A DNA stretch of 64,000 bases from VAXT01 sp038040395 (GTDB lineage: Bacteria > Actinomycetota > Thermoleophilia > Gaiellales > Gaiellaceae), in assembly GCA_038040395.1 (NCBI GenBank), contig JBBPIJ010000009.1, positions 1 to 64,000 on the forward strand. Direction: 5' to 3'. Positions within the stretch are counted from its first letter, which is position 1, and every line of letters starts with the position of its first letter. Below, piece by piece: positions 42,515-50,823 of the stretch. The position numbers and the translations under genes are program-made. The notes beneath the pieces were generated by a model, which searched no databases, was not told where the DNA came from, and was given only the letters and a program-made list of their open reading frames with translations.

Positions 42515-43438
42515 CTAGCTCGTCGGCAGGACGATGCGGTCGGCGCTGATCGCGCCCGCCTTGCCGGCCTGGGCCTGCGCGGTGACGGTCGCCGGCTCGG
42601 TCCAGATCGTTACCCGCTCGCCTCGCTTGGCGTTCGTGAGCAGCGCGTTCGCTCCGTTCGGGCCGCGCTCGATCGTGGCGTAGGAGGGGACGGTCAGCGT
42701 CAGCGCTCGGTTGAGCCCGCGCAGCATGAGCGCCGTCGGATGCGCGCGGAGAGTGTTCACGCGCACGCGCAACGACTCCTCACGCGCCGAGATGACCGTT
42801 GCGGACAGCGTCAGCGTGTACGTCTTGCCGGGCGGCACATAGAAGAGAAGTCGCCGGGCGGCGATCAGGTACGGGTACGGGTTGGTGGCGCGCCCTCCGC
42901 CCGGGTGCCGCTCGAAGTGGAGGTGGGGATAAATTCCGTTCGCGTCTCCCGAGTCGCCGACGAACCCGACCGGCTGTCCGGCGAGGACGCGGGCGCCGTC
43001 CTTCAGGCCGCGCGGGAACGCCACGCCGTTTACGCAGCCGCCCCGGTTGTCGTTGCCGTTGGTCACGTCGTTGTTCAGGTGGATGTACAGGTAGGTCGTT
43101 CCGCTCCGCCCGTCGAGGTAGAGCATGCAGCTGGCGCGCGACGAGCCCGTGTGGAAGCGGACCCGGCCTGCCTCGGCGGCCAGCGCGAGCGCATGTCGCG
43201 GCGCGAGGATGTCGACGCCCTCATGGCGGCCCTGGGGCCGTGGCGCGCCGAAGTCGTCCGAGAACTGGACGGTCCCGAGCACCGGGAAGACCATCTGCTT
43301 CTTCGGCCTGGGCGCCGGCTTCGGCTTCGGCGTTGGCGGGGGCGGGGGCTCGGGCGGGTACGCAGCAGCCGTCCCTGCGGCGAGGCCGAAAAGGGCTAAC
43401 ACGAGAAGTGCTCGGGCTGTCGTCCGGGTTTTGACCAT
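42515..43438 (-). CDS. M23-family (LytM-like) peptidase, secreted
   Basis: This 307-residue protein begins with a signal peptide (ARALLVLALFGLAAGTAAA) and a Pro/Lys-rich linker. The M23 domain has zinc ligands in GRHEGVDI (His and Asp) and PHLHFER (HxH), with the loop GFVGDSGDANGIYPHLHFE. The C-terminal about 120 residues (from TYTLTLSATVISA) look like a beta-rich accessory domain. LytM enzymes cut peptidoglycan cross-links or regulate amidases in the cell envelope. It is convergent with the TolB-like gene, 4 bases apart; the start ATG at 43438 has no strong Shine-Dalgarno. Confidence 0.88.
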   Translation of the reverse strand: MVKTRTTARALLVLALFGLAAGTAAAYPPEPPPPPTPKPKPAPRPKKQMVFPVLGTVQFSDDFGAPRPQGRHEGVDILAPRHALALAAEAGRVRFHTGSSRASCMLYLDGRSGTTYLYIHLNNDVTNGNDNRGGCVNGVAFPRGLKDGARVLAGQPVGFVGDSGDANGIYPHLHFERHPGGGRATNPYPYLIAARRLLFYVPPGKTYTLTLSATVISAREESLRVRVNTLRAHPTALMLRGLNRALTLTVPSYATIERGPNGANALLTNAKRGERVTIWTEPATVTAQAQAGKAGAISADRIVLPTS

Positions 43439-43522
43439 AGGCCGGCGGCGCGCGAAGGGGCCGACAGTAGCAGACGTCTCCGCGGGTCTCAGGCTTCGCT
43501 TCCCTCGTTAGAGTCCCTGCTC

Positions 43523-44302
43523 GTGAAGATCGCGGTGTGCGTCAAAGAAGTCCCCGACAGCGCTGTCCACAAGCGCATCGACCCGTCGACCAAGCGCCTT
43601 GAGCGCTCCGGCGAGAGCGCGCTGAACCACTTCGACACGCAAGCGGTGGAGGAGGCGCTCAAGGTCAAGGAGGCGGAGGGAGAGAGCGAGGTCGTGCTCG
43701 TCTCCCTCGGGCCGGCGGGGGCTCTCGACTCGCTGCGGAAAGCGCTGGCGATGGGAGCCGACCGGGCCGTGCTCGTGACCGACGAGGCCGCGGCGGGCTC
43801 CGATCTCGTCGCGACCTCCCGCGCGCTGGCCGCCGTGCTCGAGCGCGAAGGAGCCGATCTCATCCTCTTCGGGCAGCAGTCGAGCGACTCGGACGGCGCT
43901 GTCCTGTGGGCCGCTGTCGCCGACCGGCTCAGGCGACCGGTGATCTCGCAGGTGGCTGAGCTGACGGTTGCCGACGGCAAGGTCCGCGGCAAGCGGCAGA
44001 CCGAGTTCGGCTACGACGTGATCGAAGCGCCGCTGCCGGTCGTCGTCGCCGTCTCGGACGCGATCAACGAGCCGCGCTACCCCTCGCTCAAGGGGATCAT
44101 GGGCGCGAAGAGCAAGCCGCAGGAGACGCTCACGGCCGCAGAGCTCGGTCTCGAGGGAGGGGACCTCGGCGAAGAGGGGTCGGGAACGACGGTGCTCGCT
44201 CTCGGCGATCCGCCGCCGCGCGGGGATGCCCGCAAGATCGAGGACGACGGGAGCGCCGCGCAGCAGATCGTGGACTTCCTCGCGGAGAAGAAGCTGCTGT
44301 GA
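43523..44302 (+). CDS. etfB: Electron transfer flavoprotein beta subunit
   Basis: This 259-residue EtfB starts KIAVCVKEVPDSAVHKRIDP and carries the family signature around KRQTEFGYDVIEAPLPVVVA and PRYPSLKGIMGAKSKP. With EtfA it carries electrons from acyl-CoA dehydrogenases to the membrane oxidoreductase encoded two genes on. The start is a GTG; TAGAGT (43509-43514) lies 8 bases before it and may be the operon -10. The stop overlaps the etfA start (GTGA). Confidence 0.95.
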   Translation: MKIAVCVKEVPDSAVHKRIDPSTKRLERSGESALNHFDTQAVEEALKVKEAEGESEVVLVSLGPAGALDSLRKALAMGADRAVLVTDEAAAGSDLVATSRALAAVLEREGADLILFGQQSSDSDGAVLWAAVADRLRRPVISQVAELTVADGKVRGKRQTEFGYDVIEAPLPVVVAVSDAINEPRYPSLKGIMGAKSKPQETLTAAELGLEGGDLGEEGSGTTVLALGDPPPRGDARKIEDDGSAAQQIVDFLAEKKLL

Positions 44303-45261
44303 GCACTGCGGTCTTCCTCGAGCATCACGAGGGCGAGCTCCAGAAAGGCTCGTTGGGAGTGCTCGGTAAGGCCGCGTCGCTGGGCGGGGACGTGGTCGGC
44401 GTCGTCCTTGGCTCGGGCGTGAAGGAGCTGGCGGCGCAGGCGGGCAAATACGGGGCGACGAAGGTGTTCGTCGCGGACGCGCCCGAGCTCGAAGCGCCGC
44501 TCCCGCAGCCTCGCGTCGACGCGCTCGCCCAGCTCGTTCGCGAGCACGGGATCGACACCGTCCTCTTCGCGGCTTCCGTTCTGGCGTCGGATGTCGCGGC
44601 CGGCCTGGCCGCCCGCCTCGACGCGGGGCTGAACTGGGATCTCGTCGACATCGCGGAGGACGGCGGCAATCTGGTCGGCAAGCGGCCGGCGCTCGAGGAC
44701 ACGGTCTATGTCGACGTGGGGTGGAAGAGCGAGCCCCGCCTGGCGCTCTTCCGCCCGGGCACGTTCGACCCGGTCGAGTCGGGCGGCGAAGCGCAGGTCG
44801 AAGAGCTCGCGCCGAGCTTCGAGGACTTCTCGACCGCCGCCACGATGATCGAGCAGGCGCACGAGGAGTCGGAGGGCCCGTCGATCGAGGACGCCGATGT
44901 GATCGTCGCGGGCGGCCGGGGTCTCGGCGGCCCGGAGAACTTCTCGCTCGTCGAGGCACTCGCCAAAGCCCTCGGCGGCGCCGTGGCGGCGACGCGAGCA
45001 GTCGTCGACGCAGGCTGGTACCCGTACGCGACGCAGGTCGGCCAGACGGGGAGGACGGTCTCCCCGAAGCTCTACGTCGCCTGCGGCATCTCGGGCGCGA
45101 TCCAGCACAAAGTCGGCATGCAGGGCTCCGGCACCGTGATCGCGATCAACAAGGACCCGAATGCGCCGATCTTCGAGTTCTGTGACCTTGGCGTCGTGGG
45201 TGACCTGCACGTGATCGTGCCGAAGCTGACCGAGCTCGTGCAGCAGCGCCGAGCCGGATGA
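44299..45261 (+). CDS. etfA: Electron transfer flavoprotein alpha subunit
   Basis: This 320-residue EtfA has a normal N-terminal alpha/beta domain and the FAD-binding C-terminal domain with VIVAGGRGLGGPENF, GAVAATRAVVDAGWYP, QVGQTGRTVSPKLYVACGIS, given in parts, and GAIQHKVGMQGSGTVIAINK. It forms a heterodimer with EtfB. Four-base overlaps with etfB upstream and the quinone oxidoreductase downstream show a tight three-gene operon. Confidence 0.96.
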   Translation: MSTAVFLEHHEGELQKGSLGVLGKAASLGGDVVGVVLGSGVKELAAQAGKYGATKVFVADAPELEAPLPQPRVDALAQLVREHGIDTVLFAASVLASDVAAGLAARLDAGLNWDLVDIAEDGGNLVGKRPALEDTVYVDVGWKSEPRLALFRPGTFDPVESGGEAQVEELAPSFEDFSTAATMIEQAHEESEGPSIEDADVIVAGGRGLGGPENFSLVEALAKALGGAVAATRAVVDAGWYPYATQVGQTGRTVSPKLYVACGISGAIQHKVGMQGSGTVIAINKDPNAPIFEFCDLGVVGDLHVIVPKLTELVQQRRAG

Positions 45262-46940
45262 GCGTTCGGCCTTCCGACTTTCCGCCTCCGTTCACGCCGC
45301 GGGAGTTCGTCGTCGAGCCGAGCGATCCGCCCGACGAGCGGATCGAGGTCGGGATCCTGATCGTCGGCGCCGGGCCTGCAGGGCTCGCCTGCGCGATCCG
45401 TCTCGGACAGCTCGTCGAAGACTCGCCCGAGCTAGCCGAGCGGCTCGGCGAGGTGCCGGTCGCGGTCCTGGAGAAGGGCAAGCAGCCGGGCTCGCACCTC
45501 GTCTCCGGAGCCGTCGTCAATCCGCGCGGCCTGCGGCGGCTGTTCCGCGGTCAGAAGCAGATCGAGGACATGCCCTTCTACGGTGAGGTCGAGGCGGAAG
45601 GCGTGTACTTCCTCCGGGCCAAGACGGCGATGCGGATCCCGACTCCGCCGACCATGAAGAACCACGGGAACTACGTCGCCTCGCTCTCGCAACTCAGCCG
45701 CTGGCTTGCCGAGCAGGCGGAAGAGGCGGGCGTGACGATCCTTCCCGAGACGTCTGCCGAGAAGCTTCTGGTCAAGGACGGCCGGGTCCTCGGCGTGCGC
45801 ACGGGCGACAAGGGACGTGCCCGGAACGGGGAGCGACTCCCGAATTTCGAGCCCGGCTCCGACATCCTCGCGCGCGTGACCATTCTCTGCGAGGGCACGC
45901 AGGGGCATCTGACCGGAATCGCGCTCGACGCGTTCGGGCTCGAGGGCGAGAGCCCGCAGGTCTGGGCGCTCGGGGTGAAGGAGGTCTGGAAGGTCGCGCG
46001 GCCGCTGCGCCGGGTCGTCCACACGATGGGCTGGCCGCTTCGGGCCGGCGCGAAATACCGCGAGTTCGGCGGCTCGTTCATCTACCCGATGGGCAAGGAC
46101 ATGCTCACGGTGGGAATGGTCGTGGGGCTCGACTACCGCGACGCCGAGCTGTCTGTGCACGATCTCCTCCAAGAGCTGAAGACGAATCCGCTCGTCCGGC
46201 GGATGCTCGAGGGCGGCGAGCGGGTCGGCTGGGGTGCGAAGACGATCCCCGAGGGTGGGTTCGTCGCCCTGCCCAGGCGCTTGCACGCACCCGGGCTCCT
46301 CTTCTGCGGGGACGGGGCCGGGCTGGTCAACGTGCCTGCGCTGAAAGGGATCCACTACGCGGTTGAGTCGGGTCGCCTGGCTGCCGAGGCGGCGGTGGAC
46401 ACGCTCCGGCCTGGACGTACGCCGTGGACACCGGGAGCGCTTGGGGTCTACGACGATGCCGTTCGCCAAAGCTTCATCTGGCGCGATCTCAAGGAGGTTC
46501 GCAACATGCGCCAGGCGTTCGGCCGCGGCTTCTACATCGGCGGCATGCTCGCCGGGGCGATGACCGCGAGCAAGGGGAATTTCCCGCCGGGAAACCTCGA
46601 GACCGAGCGCGACGCCGAGCAGCCGATCTTCCGCACGGATCGGGCGAAGAGCTACCCGGCGCCTGACGGCAAGCTCACGTTCGACAAGCTCTCGAGCGTC
46701 TACCTCTCCGGGAACCGGACCCGCGACGACGCGCCCAACCACCTCCGCGTCCAGACCCGCGTTCCGGAGGAGATCGCGGTGCTCTGGGAGCGCATGTGCC
46801 CGGCTCAGGTCTACGACGCGGAGAACGGGAGCGTCGAGGTGACGCCGTCCAACTGCGTCCAGTGCGGCGCGATCACGGCCAAGGGCGGCCGGCTGACCCC
46901 ACCAGAGGGCGGCGCAGGCCCGGAGTACACCCTCACGTAG
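45258..46940 (+). CDS. ETF:quinone oxidoreductase (FixC/ETF-QO type)
   Basis: This 560-residue FAD and Fe-S protein delivers electrons from ETF to the quinone pool at the membrane. It has the FAD motif ILIVGAGPAGLACAIRL, the segment GMVVGLDYRDAELSVHDLLQ and the FAD-interacting GDGAGLVNVPALKGIHYA. The C-terminal cluster region has MCPAQVYD and NCVQCGAITAKGG followed by PPEGGAGPEYTLT. Typical ETF-QO has CxxCxxC here plus an upstream Cys; this protein keeps the upstream Cys and CxxC, but the last ligand position is Ile. It is the last gene of the etf operon. Confidence 0.93.
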   Translation: MSVRPSDFPPPFTPREFVVEPSDPPDERIEVGILIVGAGPAGLACAIRLGQLVEDSPELAERLGEVPVAVLEKGKQPGSHLVSGAVVNPRGLRRLFRGQKQIEDMPFYGEVEAEGVYFLRAKTAMRIPTPPTMKNHGNYVASLSQLSRWLAEQAEEAGVTILPETSAEKLLVKDGRVLGVRTGDKGRARNGERLPNFEPGSDILARVTILCEGTQGHLTGIALDAFGLEGESPQVWALGVKEVWKVARPLRRVVHTMGWPLRAGAKYREFGGSFIYPMGKDMLTVGMVVGLDYRDAELSVHDLLQELKTNPLVRRMLEGGERVGWGAKTIPEGGFVALPRRLHAPGLLFCGDGAGLVNVPALKGIHYAVESGRLAAEAAVDTLRPGRTPWTPGALGVYDDAVRQSFIWRDLKEVRNMRQAFGRGFYIGGMLAGAMTASKGNFPPGNLETERDAEQPIFRTDRAKSYPAPDGKLTFDKLSSVYLSGNRTRDDAPNHLRVQTRVPEEIAVLWERMCPAQVYDAENGSVEVTPSNCVQCGAITAKGGRLTPPEGGAGPEYTLT

Positions 46941-46950
46941 CGGTCGAGTC

Positions 46951-47025
46951 TTAACCGGGTCTGACCCCGTAAACCTTTACAGGGTCAGACCCGGTAAACC
47001 TTTACAGGGTCTGACCCCGTTAAGA
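46951..47025. repeat. Palindromic GGGTCTGACCC repeat cluster
   Basis: Three palindromic units GGGTCTGACCC / GGGTCAGACCC / GGGTCTGACCC start at 46957, 46982 and 47008. They are separated by the repeated GTAAACCTTTACA and flanked by TTAA on the left and TTAAG on the right. The arrangement is like REP-type intergenic repeats. It lies after the ETF-QO stop and may act as a terminator. Confidence 0.7.
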
Positions 47026-47074
47026 GGACGGCGGGCTCGCCGGTGGGTTGGGCGGGCTCACGTAAAGTCAGGCC

Positions 47075-48361
47075 ATGCGCCGGGAGCTTTTTGGGGCGCT
47101 GCGCGAGCGCCAGTTCCGCCTGCTTTGGGTCGGCCAGGCGACCTCCACTCTCGGTGACGGCCTCGTTCCGGTCGCGCTCTCGTTCGCGGTCATCGGCACC
47201 CTCGACAGGTCTGCCACCGCCCTCGGCGTCGTGCTCGCGGCGCACATCCTCCCGCTCGTCCTGTTCGTGCTCGTCGGAGGCGTGTGGGCCGACCGCCTGC
47301 CACGGCAGATGGTCATGCTCGTCTCCGACGTCATCCGCTGCGCGGTGCAGGCGACGCTCGCGGTCCTGCTCCTCAGCGGCGCCGCCGAGCTGTGGCACCT
47401 CGTCGTGCTGATCGCGATCTACGGAACGGCCGAGTCCTTCTTCCAGCCCGCCGCCACCGGGCTCGTGCCCGCGACGATCAGTCCGCAGCGCCTTCAGCAG
47501 GCGAACGCGCTCCTGGGCCTCTCGCGCAGCATCGCCTTCGTCCTCGGCCCCGCCCTCGCGGGCGTGATCGCCGCCACGACGAACCCCGGCATCGTCTTCG
47601 TCTTCGACGCGGCCACGTTTGCTGTGAGCGCGACCTCGCTCGCTCTTCTCCGACTTTCCCGTTTCCGCCGTGAGGGAGAGCGCCAGAGCTTCCTCGCCGA
47701 CCTCAAGGCAGGCTGGCACGAGCTCATCGCGCACACGTGGCTGTGGGTGATCGTGGTCTGGGCCTCGACGTTTCTCTGCATCGTCGTCGCGCCATTCCTG
47801 ACACTGGGCCCGGTGATTGCCAAGGAGTCGCTCGGCGGCGCGGCAGCGTGGGGGATCATCGCCGCGGGCTGGGGAGCCGGATCGCTGTTCGGCGGCCTGC
47901 TCGCCCTGCGCTGGAGACCCCAGCGTCCGATGTTCGTATGCGCCATCCTCATCCTCCTCTATGCACCCGCAGTCACCTTGCTCGCGCTTCGCGCGCCGGC
48001 GCTAGAGATCGCCGCGGCCCAGGCAATTGCCGGGGTCGGCATGGGCTTCTTCGGCGCCGTCTGGCAGACGACGCTTCAGCAGCACGTGCGCGAGGAGGCG
48101 CTCTCCCGTGTCAGCGCCTGGGACTGGATGGGATCGTTCGCCTTCTTCCCGCTCGGTTTCATCCTCGCGGGCCCCGTCTCGCACGCGATCGGGATCTCGA
48201 CCACGCTCTGGATCTCGCTCGGATACCTCATCGCCTCCACGCTTGCGGTGCTGCTCGTCCCGAGCATCCGGAACCTCCGCCGGCTCGACGAGCCCGAGCC
48301 TGAGCCGGAAGCGGCGCTGCCGCTCACCGGCGAGCCCGTCGTCGAGGCCTTCCGTGGCTGA
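47075..48361 (+). CDS. MFS transporter (MFS_3/enterobactin-exporter-like)
   Basis: This 428-residue protein has about 12 hydrophobic segments. The N-terminus FGALRERQFRLLWVGQATS is typical of the MFS_3 branch; the loop motif GGVWADRLPRQMVM corresponds to the MFS signature between TM2 and TM3. It likely exports a small molecule; substrate unknown. ATG 47075 lies 6 bases after TAAAGT (47063-47068) without Shine-Dalgarno, suggesting leaderless transcription. The stop overlaps the dehydratase start by 8 bases (GTGGCTGA). Confidence 0.92.
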   Translation: MRRELFGALRERQFRLLWVGQATSTLGDGLVPVALSFAVIGTLDRSATALGVVLAAHILPLVLFVLVGGVWADRLPRQMVMLVSDVIRCAVQATLAVLLLSGAAELWHLVVLIAIYGTAESFFQPAATGLVPATISPQRLQQANALLGLSRSIAFVLGPALAGVIAATTNPGIVFVFDAATFAVSATSLALLRLSRFRREGERQSFLADLKAGWHELIAHTWLWVIVVWASTFLCIVVAPFLTLGPVIAKESLGGAAAWGIIAAGWGAGSLFGGLLALRWRPQRPMFVCAILILLYAPAVTLLALRAPALEIAAAQAIAGVGMGFFGAVWQTTLQQHVREEALSRVSAWDWMGSFAFFPLGFILAGPVSHAIGISTTLWISLGYLIASTLAVLLVPSIRNLRRLDEPEPEPEAALPLTGEPVVEAFRG

Positions 48362-49310
48362 GCTCACCCGCGACGACGTCTTGGCCGCGCGCGACGCGAT
48401 CGCGGGCCGACTCCATCGCACGCCTGTCTTCTCGTCGGCGACCCTCGGCGAGCGGGTGGGCGCGCCCGTTCACCTGAAGGCGGAGCTCTTTCAGCGCACC
48501 GGCTCGTTCAAGCCGCGCGGCGTTCTCACGAAGCTCGACTCGCTCGGGAGCGAAGAGAAACGCCGAGGCGTCATCGGCATCTCGGCCGGGAACCACGCGC
48601 AGGCCCTCGCCTACTGCGCGGCGCTGGAGCAGCTCGATGCCCTGATCGTGATGTGGCAAGGCGCCAGCGAGCAGAAGATCGAGGCGACGCGGGCCTACGG
48701 CGCCGAGGTCGACCTCAAGGCCGAGGGCCCCGCCGAGGCCTTCGAGCGGCTCGCCGAGCTGATGGAGGAGACAGGCCGTCCGCTGGTCCACCCGTTTGAC
48801 GATCCGTTCACGATCTCGGGCCAGGGCACCGTCGGGCTCGAGCTCCTGGAGGACGTTCCGGACGCGACGGTGATCGTCGTCCCCGTGGGCGGCGGCGGGC
48901 TCGTCTCGGGCATTGCCGTCGCGGCGGAGGGCAGGCGGGTGGTCGCGGTCGAGCCCGAGCTCTCGGATGCCCTAAGCCGAGGCCTCGAAGCCGGCCGGCC
49001 GGTGCCGGTCAAGCCGAGCTCCATAGCCGACGGGCTCAGCGCTCCCTTCGCCGGAGAGCATGCGATCCGGATTTGCCAGGCCCTGGGAGTGGAAAGCGTG
49101 CTGATCTCGGAGGACGAGCTCGCCGACGGAATGCGCTTCCTCTACCGCCGCGCGAAGCTCGCCTGCGAGCCTGCTGCGGCCGCCGGGGTGGCCGCCCTGC
49201 TGGCGGGGAAGGTGGCCGTGGAACCCGGGGACACGGTGGTCGTGGTTGTCTCAGGAGGCAACGTAGTAGCCCAAATCGCCTCTGCTATCCTCAATTCAAA
49301 TGAAGGCTGA
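48354..49310 (+). CDS. Threonine/serine dehydratase-like PLP enzyme
   Basis: From GTG 48354 this is 318 residues, matching the short (catalytic-only) threonine dehydratase / serine racemase group without an ACT regulatory domain. The PLP lysine is in GSFKPRGVLTKL, the phosphate loop in VPVGGGGLVSGIAV, and SAGNHAQALAYCA is characteristic. It deaminates threonine to 2-oxobutanoate or serine to pyruvate; substrate choice is not resolvable. Longer in-frame starts run through the MFS gene and are rejected. The 3' end overlaps rpmE by 11 bases. Confidence 0.9.
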   Translation: MAELTRDDVLAARDAIAGRLHRTPVFSSATLGERVGAPVHLKAELFQRTGSFKPRGVLTKLDSLGSEEKRRGVIGISAGNHAQALAYCAALEQLDALIVMWQGASEQKIEATRAYGAEVDLKAEGPAEAFERLAELMEETGRPLVHPFDDPFTISGQGTVGLELLEDVPDATVIVVPVGGGGLVSGIAVAAEGRRVVAVEPELSDALSRGLEAGRPVPVKPSSIADGLSAPFAGEHAIRICQALGVESVLISEDELADGMRFLYRRAKLACEPAAAAGVAALLAGKVAVEPGDTVVVVVSGGNVVAQIASAILNSNEG

Positions 49311-49524
49311 CATTCATCCTGAGTACGACTTCGCGACCGTTCGCTGCTCCTGCGGCAACGAGTTCCAGACTCGATCCACGAAGTCTGAGCTGCACGTCGA
49401 AGTCTGCTCGGCCTGTCATCCCTTCTACACGGGCAAGCAGAAGCTCGTCGATACCGGTGGACGCGTCGAGCGCTTCCAGCGGCGGCGCGAGAAGGCCGCC
49501 GGCGCTACGCCGAAGGACGACTAG
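49300..49524 (+). CDS. rpmE: Ribosomal protein bL31
   Basis: This 74-residue protein starts MKADIHPEYDFATVRCSCGN and has the zinc-binding pair CSC (Cys16, Cys18) and VCSACHPFYTGKQK (Cys36, Cys39), so it is the zinc-containing C+ form. The tail (RRREKAAGATPKDD) is slightly longer than in enterobacteria, as usual in actinobacteria. TATCCT lies 8 bases upstream of the ATG within the dehydratase 3' end, so an own promoter is possible. It precedes the DUF1385-prfA-prmC run, the common actinobacterial order. Confidence 0.96.
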   Translation: MKADIHPEYDFATVRCSCGNEFQTRSTKSELHVEVCSACHPFYTGKQKLVDTGGRVERFQRRREKAAGATPKDD

Positions 49525-49533
49525 CTCCCTCTC

Positions 49534-50448
49534 ATGAGCAACGCGTCGATTGGCGGCCAGGCCGTCCTCGAGGGCGTGATGATGCGCAGCCCCTCGAACT
49601 GGGCGCTCGCGGTGCGAAAGCCGGACGGAGAGATCGCCGAGGTCAACCGCCCGATCCGCTCTGTGATGTCTCGCCATTGGTTCTTCAGGCTGCCGGTCGT
49701 CCGCGGTGTCGTCGCCCTCGGGGAATCGCTCGCGATCGGCTTTCGCGCGCTGGCCATCTCGGCGAACTACGCGGCGCAGCAGGAAGGAGAGGAGGGCGAG
49801 GTTCAGACCGAGCTCTCGCGCGGCGCTTTGATCTTCGCGTTCGCGATCGCGATCGGGTTCGCGCTCATGCTCTTCAAGGTCACGCCGGCGCTGATCACGA
49901 GCTGGCTCCCCATCGACACGACGGGATGGTTCGTGATCGTCGAGGGATTGATCCGCGTGACGATCTTCGTCCTCTACCTGCTCGTGATTTCGTTGCTGCC
50001 CGATCTCAGGCGCGTCTTCCAGTATCACGCCGCCGAGCACAAGGTGATCAACGCGTACGAGGCAGGCGAGGAGCTCGTGCCCGAGAAGGTGCAGCGCTTC
50101 AGTCTCATCCATCCCCGCTGCGGCACGGCCTTCCTGCTGTGGGTGATGGTGATCGCGATCTTCGTCTTCGCGTTCGTCGGACGGCCGCATTGGTACTGGC
50201 TGATCGCGAGTCGCATCCTCCTGCTGCCGTTCATCGCCGGCCTCGCCTACGAGCTGATCCGCTTTGCCGGAAAGCACACCGGCAACCGGGTGCTGATGGC
50301 GCTGCTGGCCCCCGGGCTCTGGCTCCAGCGGCTGACGACTCGCGAGCCCTCGCTCGACCAGCTCGAGGTCTCGATCCGCGCCTTGAAGGAAGTCCTTCAG
50401 CTCGAAGACAAGGCGCCGACCGAGCAGCGCGTCGAAGTCATGGCGTAA
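49534..50448 (+). CDS. DUF1385 (YqhQ-type) membrane protein
   Basis: This 304-residue protein starts with the conserved SIGGQAVLEGVMMRSPSNWA and contains RRVFQYHAAEHKVINAYEAG and RFSLIHPRCGTAFLLWVMV, the hallmark conserved segments of DUF1385, with about four membrane helices around them. Function is unknown although the gene is widely conserved between rpmE and prfA. The His/Glu-rich HAAEHK and HPRCGT segments could bind a metal. It is translated 10 bases after rpmE. Confidence 0.9.
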   Translation: MSNASIGGQAVLEGVMMRSPSNWALAVRKPDGEIAEVNRPIRSVMSRHWFFRLPVVRGVVALGESLAIGFRALAISANYAAQQEGEEGEVQTELSRGALIFAFAIAIGFALMLFKVTPALITSWLPIDTTGWFVIVEGLIRVTIFVLYLLVISLLPDLRRVFQYHAAEHKVINAYEAGEELVPEKVQRFSLIHPRCGTAFLLWVMVIAIFVFAFVGRPHWYWLIASRILLLPFIAGLAYELIRFAGKHTGNRVLMALLAPGLWLQRLTTREPSLDQLEVSIRALKEVLQLEDKAPTEQRVEVMA

Positions 50449-50464
50449 GGCTCCAGGCTGCTGC

Positions 50465-50821
50465 TCAGAAAAGCGGGCCTGGCCATCCTCCGCCCTGGCA
50501 GGGCTGGGGGCCGATGGCAGTCGCAACGACAACCGAGGAGAGCACGAGCCAGATGAACCAAACCGGTGCGAGAGCGGTGCCGACGTTCGGTAGGCCGCGC
50601 AGAAAGGCGGCGACCGTGCCAGCGATGAGGACAAGCCAGGAGGCGATCGTCGCCATGAAGAAGCCGAACGTGTAGTTCGCGGAAGCGTTCGTCGAGTCGA
50701 ACAGCTCGCAATCCTCGATCCCTAACCGATCGGGCACTACGCCAAGGACGAGAATCGCCGCCGCCGGCCCGAGAACGACGATCTCGGCGACGGCAACTGC
50801 CTTCTTGACGCGGTGGGACAC
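50465..50821 (-). CDS. Small three-helix membrane protein, hypothetical
   Basis: From GTG 50821 this is 118 residues with three hydrophobic segments: AEIVVLGPAAAILVLGVV, YTFGFFMATIASWLVLIAG and PVWFIWLVLSSVVVATAIG. A loop between the first two contains one Cys (GIEDCELFDSTNASANY), and one more Cys lies near the end (GPQPCQGGG), so an external disulfide is possible. The start lies 2 bases after the stop of the DUF2339 gene upstream, implying co-expression. No family recognised. Longer frames extend into DUF2339 coding sequence and are arginine-rich, so they are not used. Confidence 0.65.
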   Translation of the reverse strand: MSHRVKKAVAVAEIVVLGPAAAILVLGVVPDRLGIEDCELFDSTNASANYTFGFFMATIASWLVLIAGTVAAFLRGLPNVGTALAPVWFIWLVLSSVVVATAIGPQPCQGGGWPGPLF

Positions 50822-50823
50822 GA

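Noticed and set aside
42371..43399. Plus-strand frame of 342 codons opposite the M23 peptidase gene
   Set aside because: It is arginine/glycine-rich and antisense to a gene with a clear signal peptide and zinc-ligand motifs.
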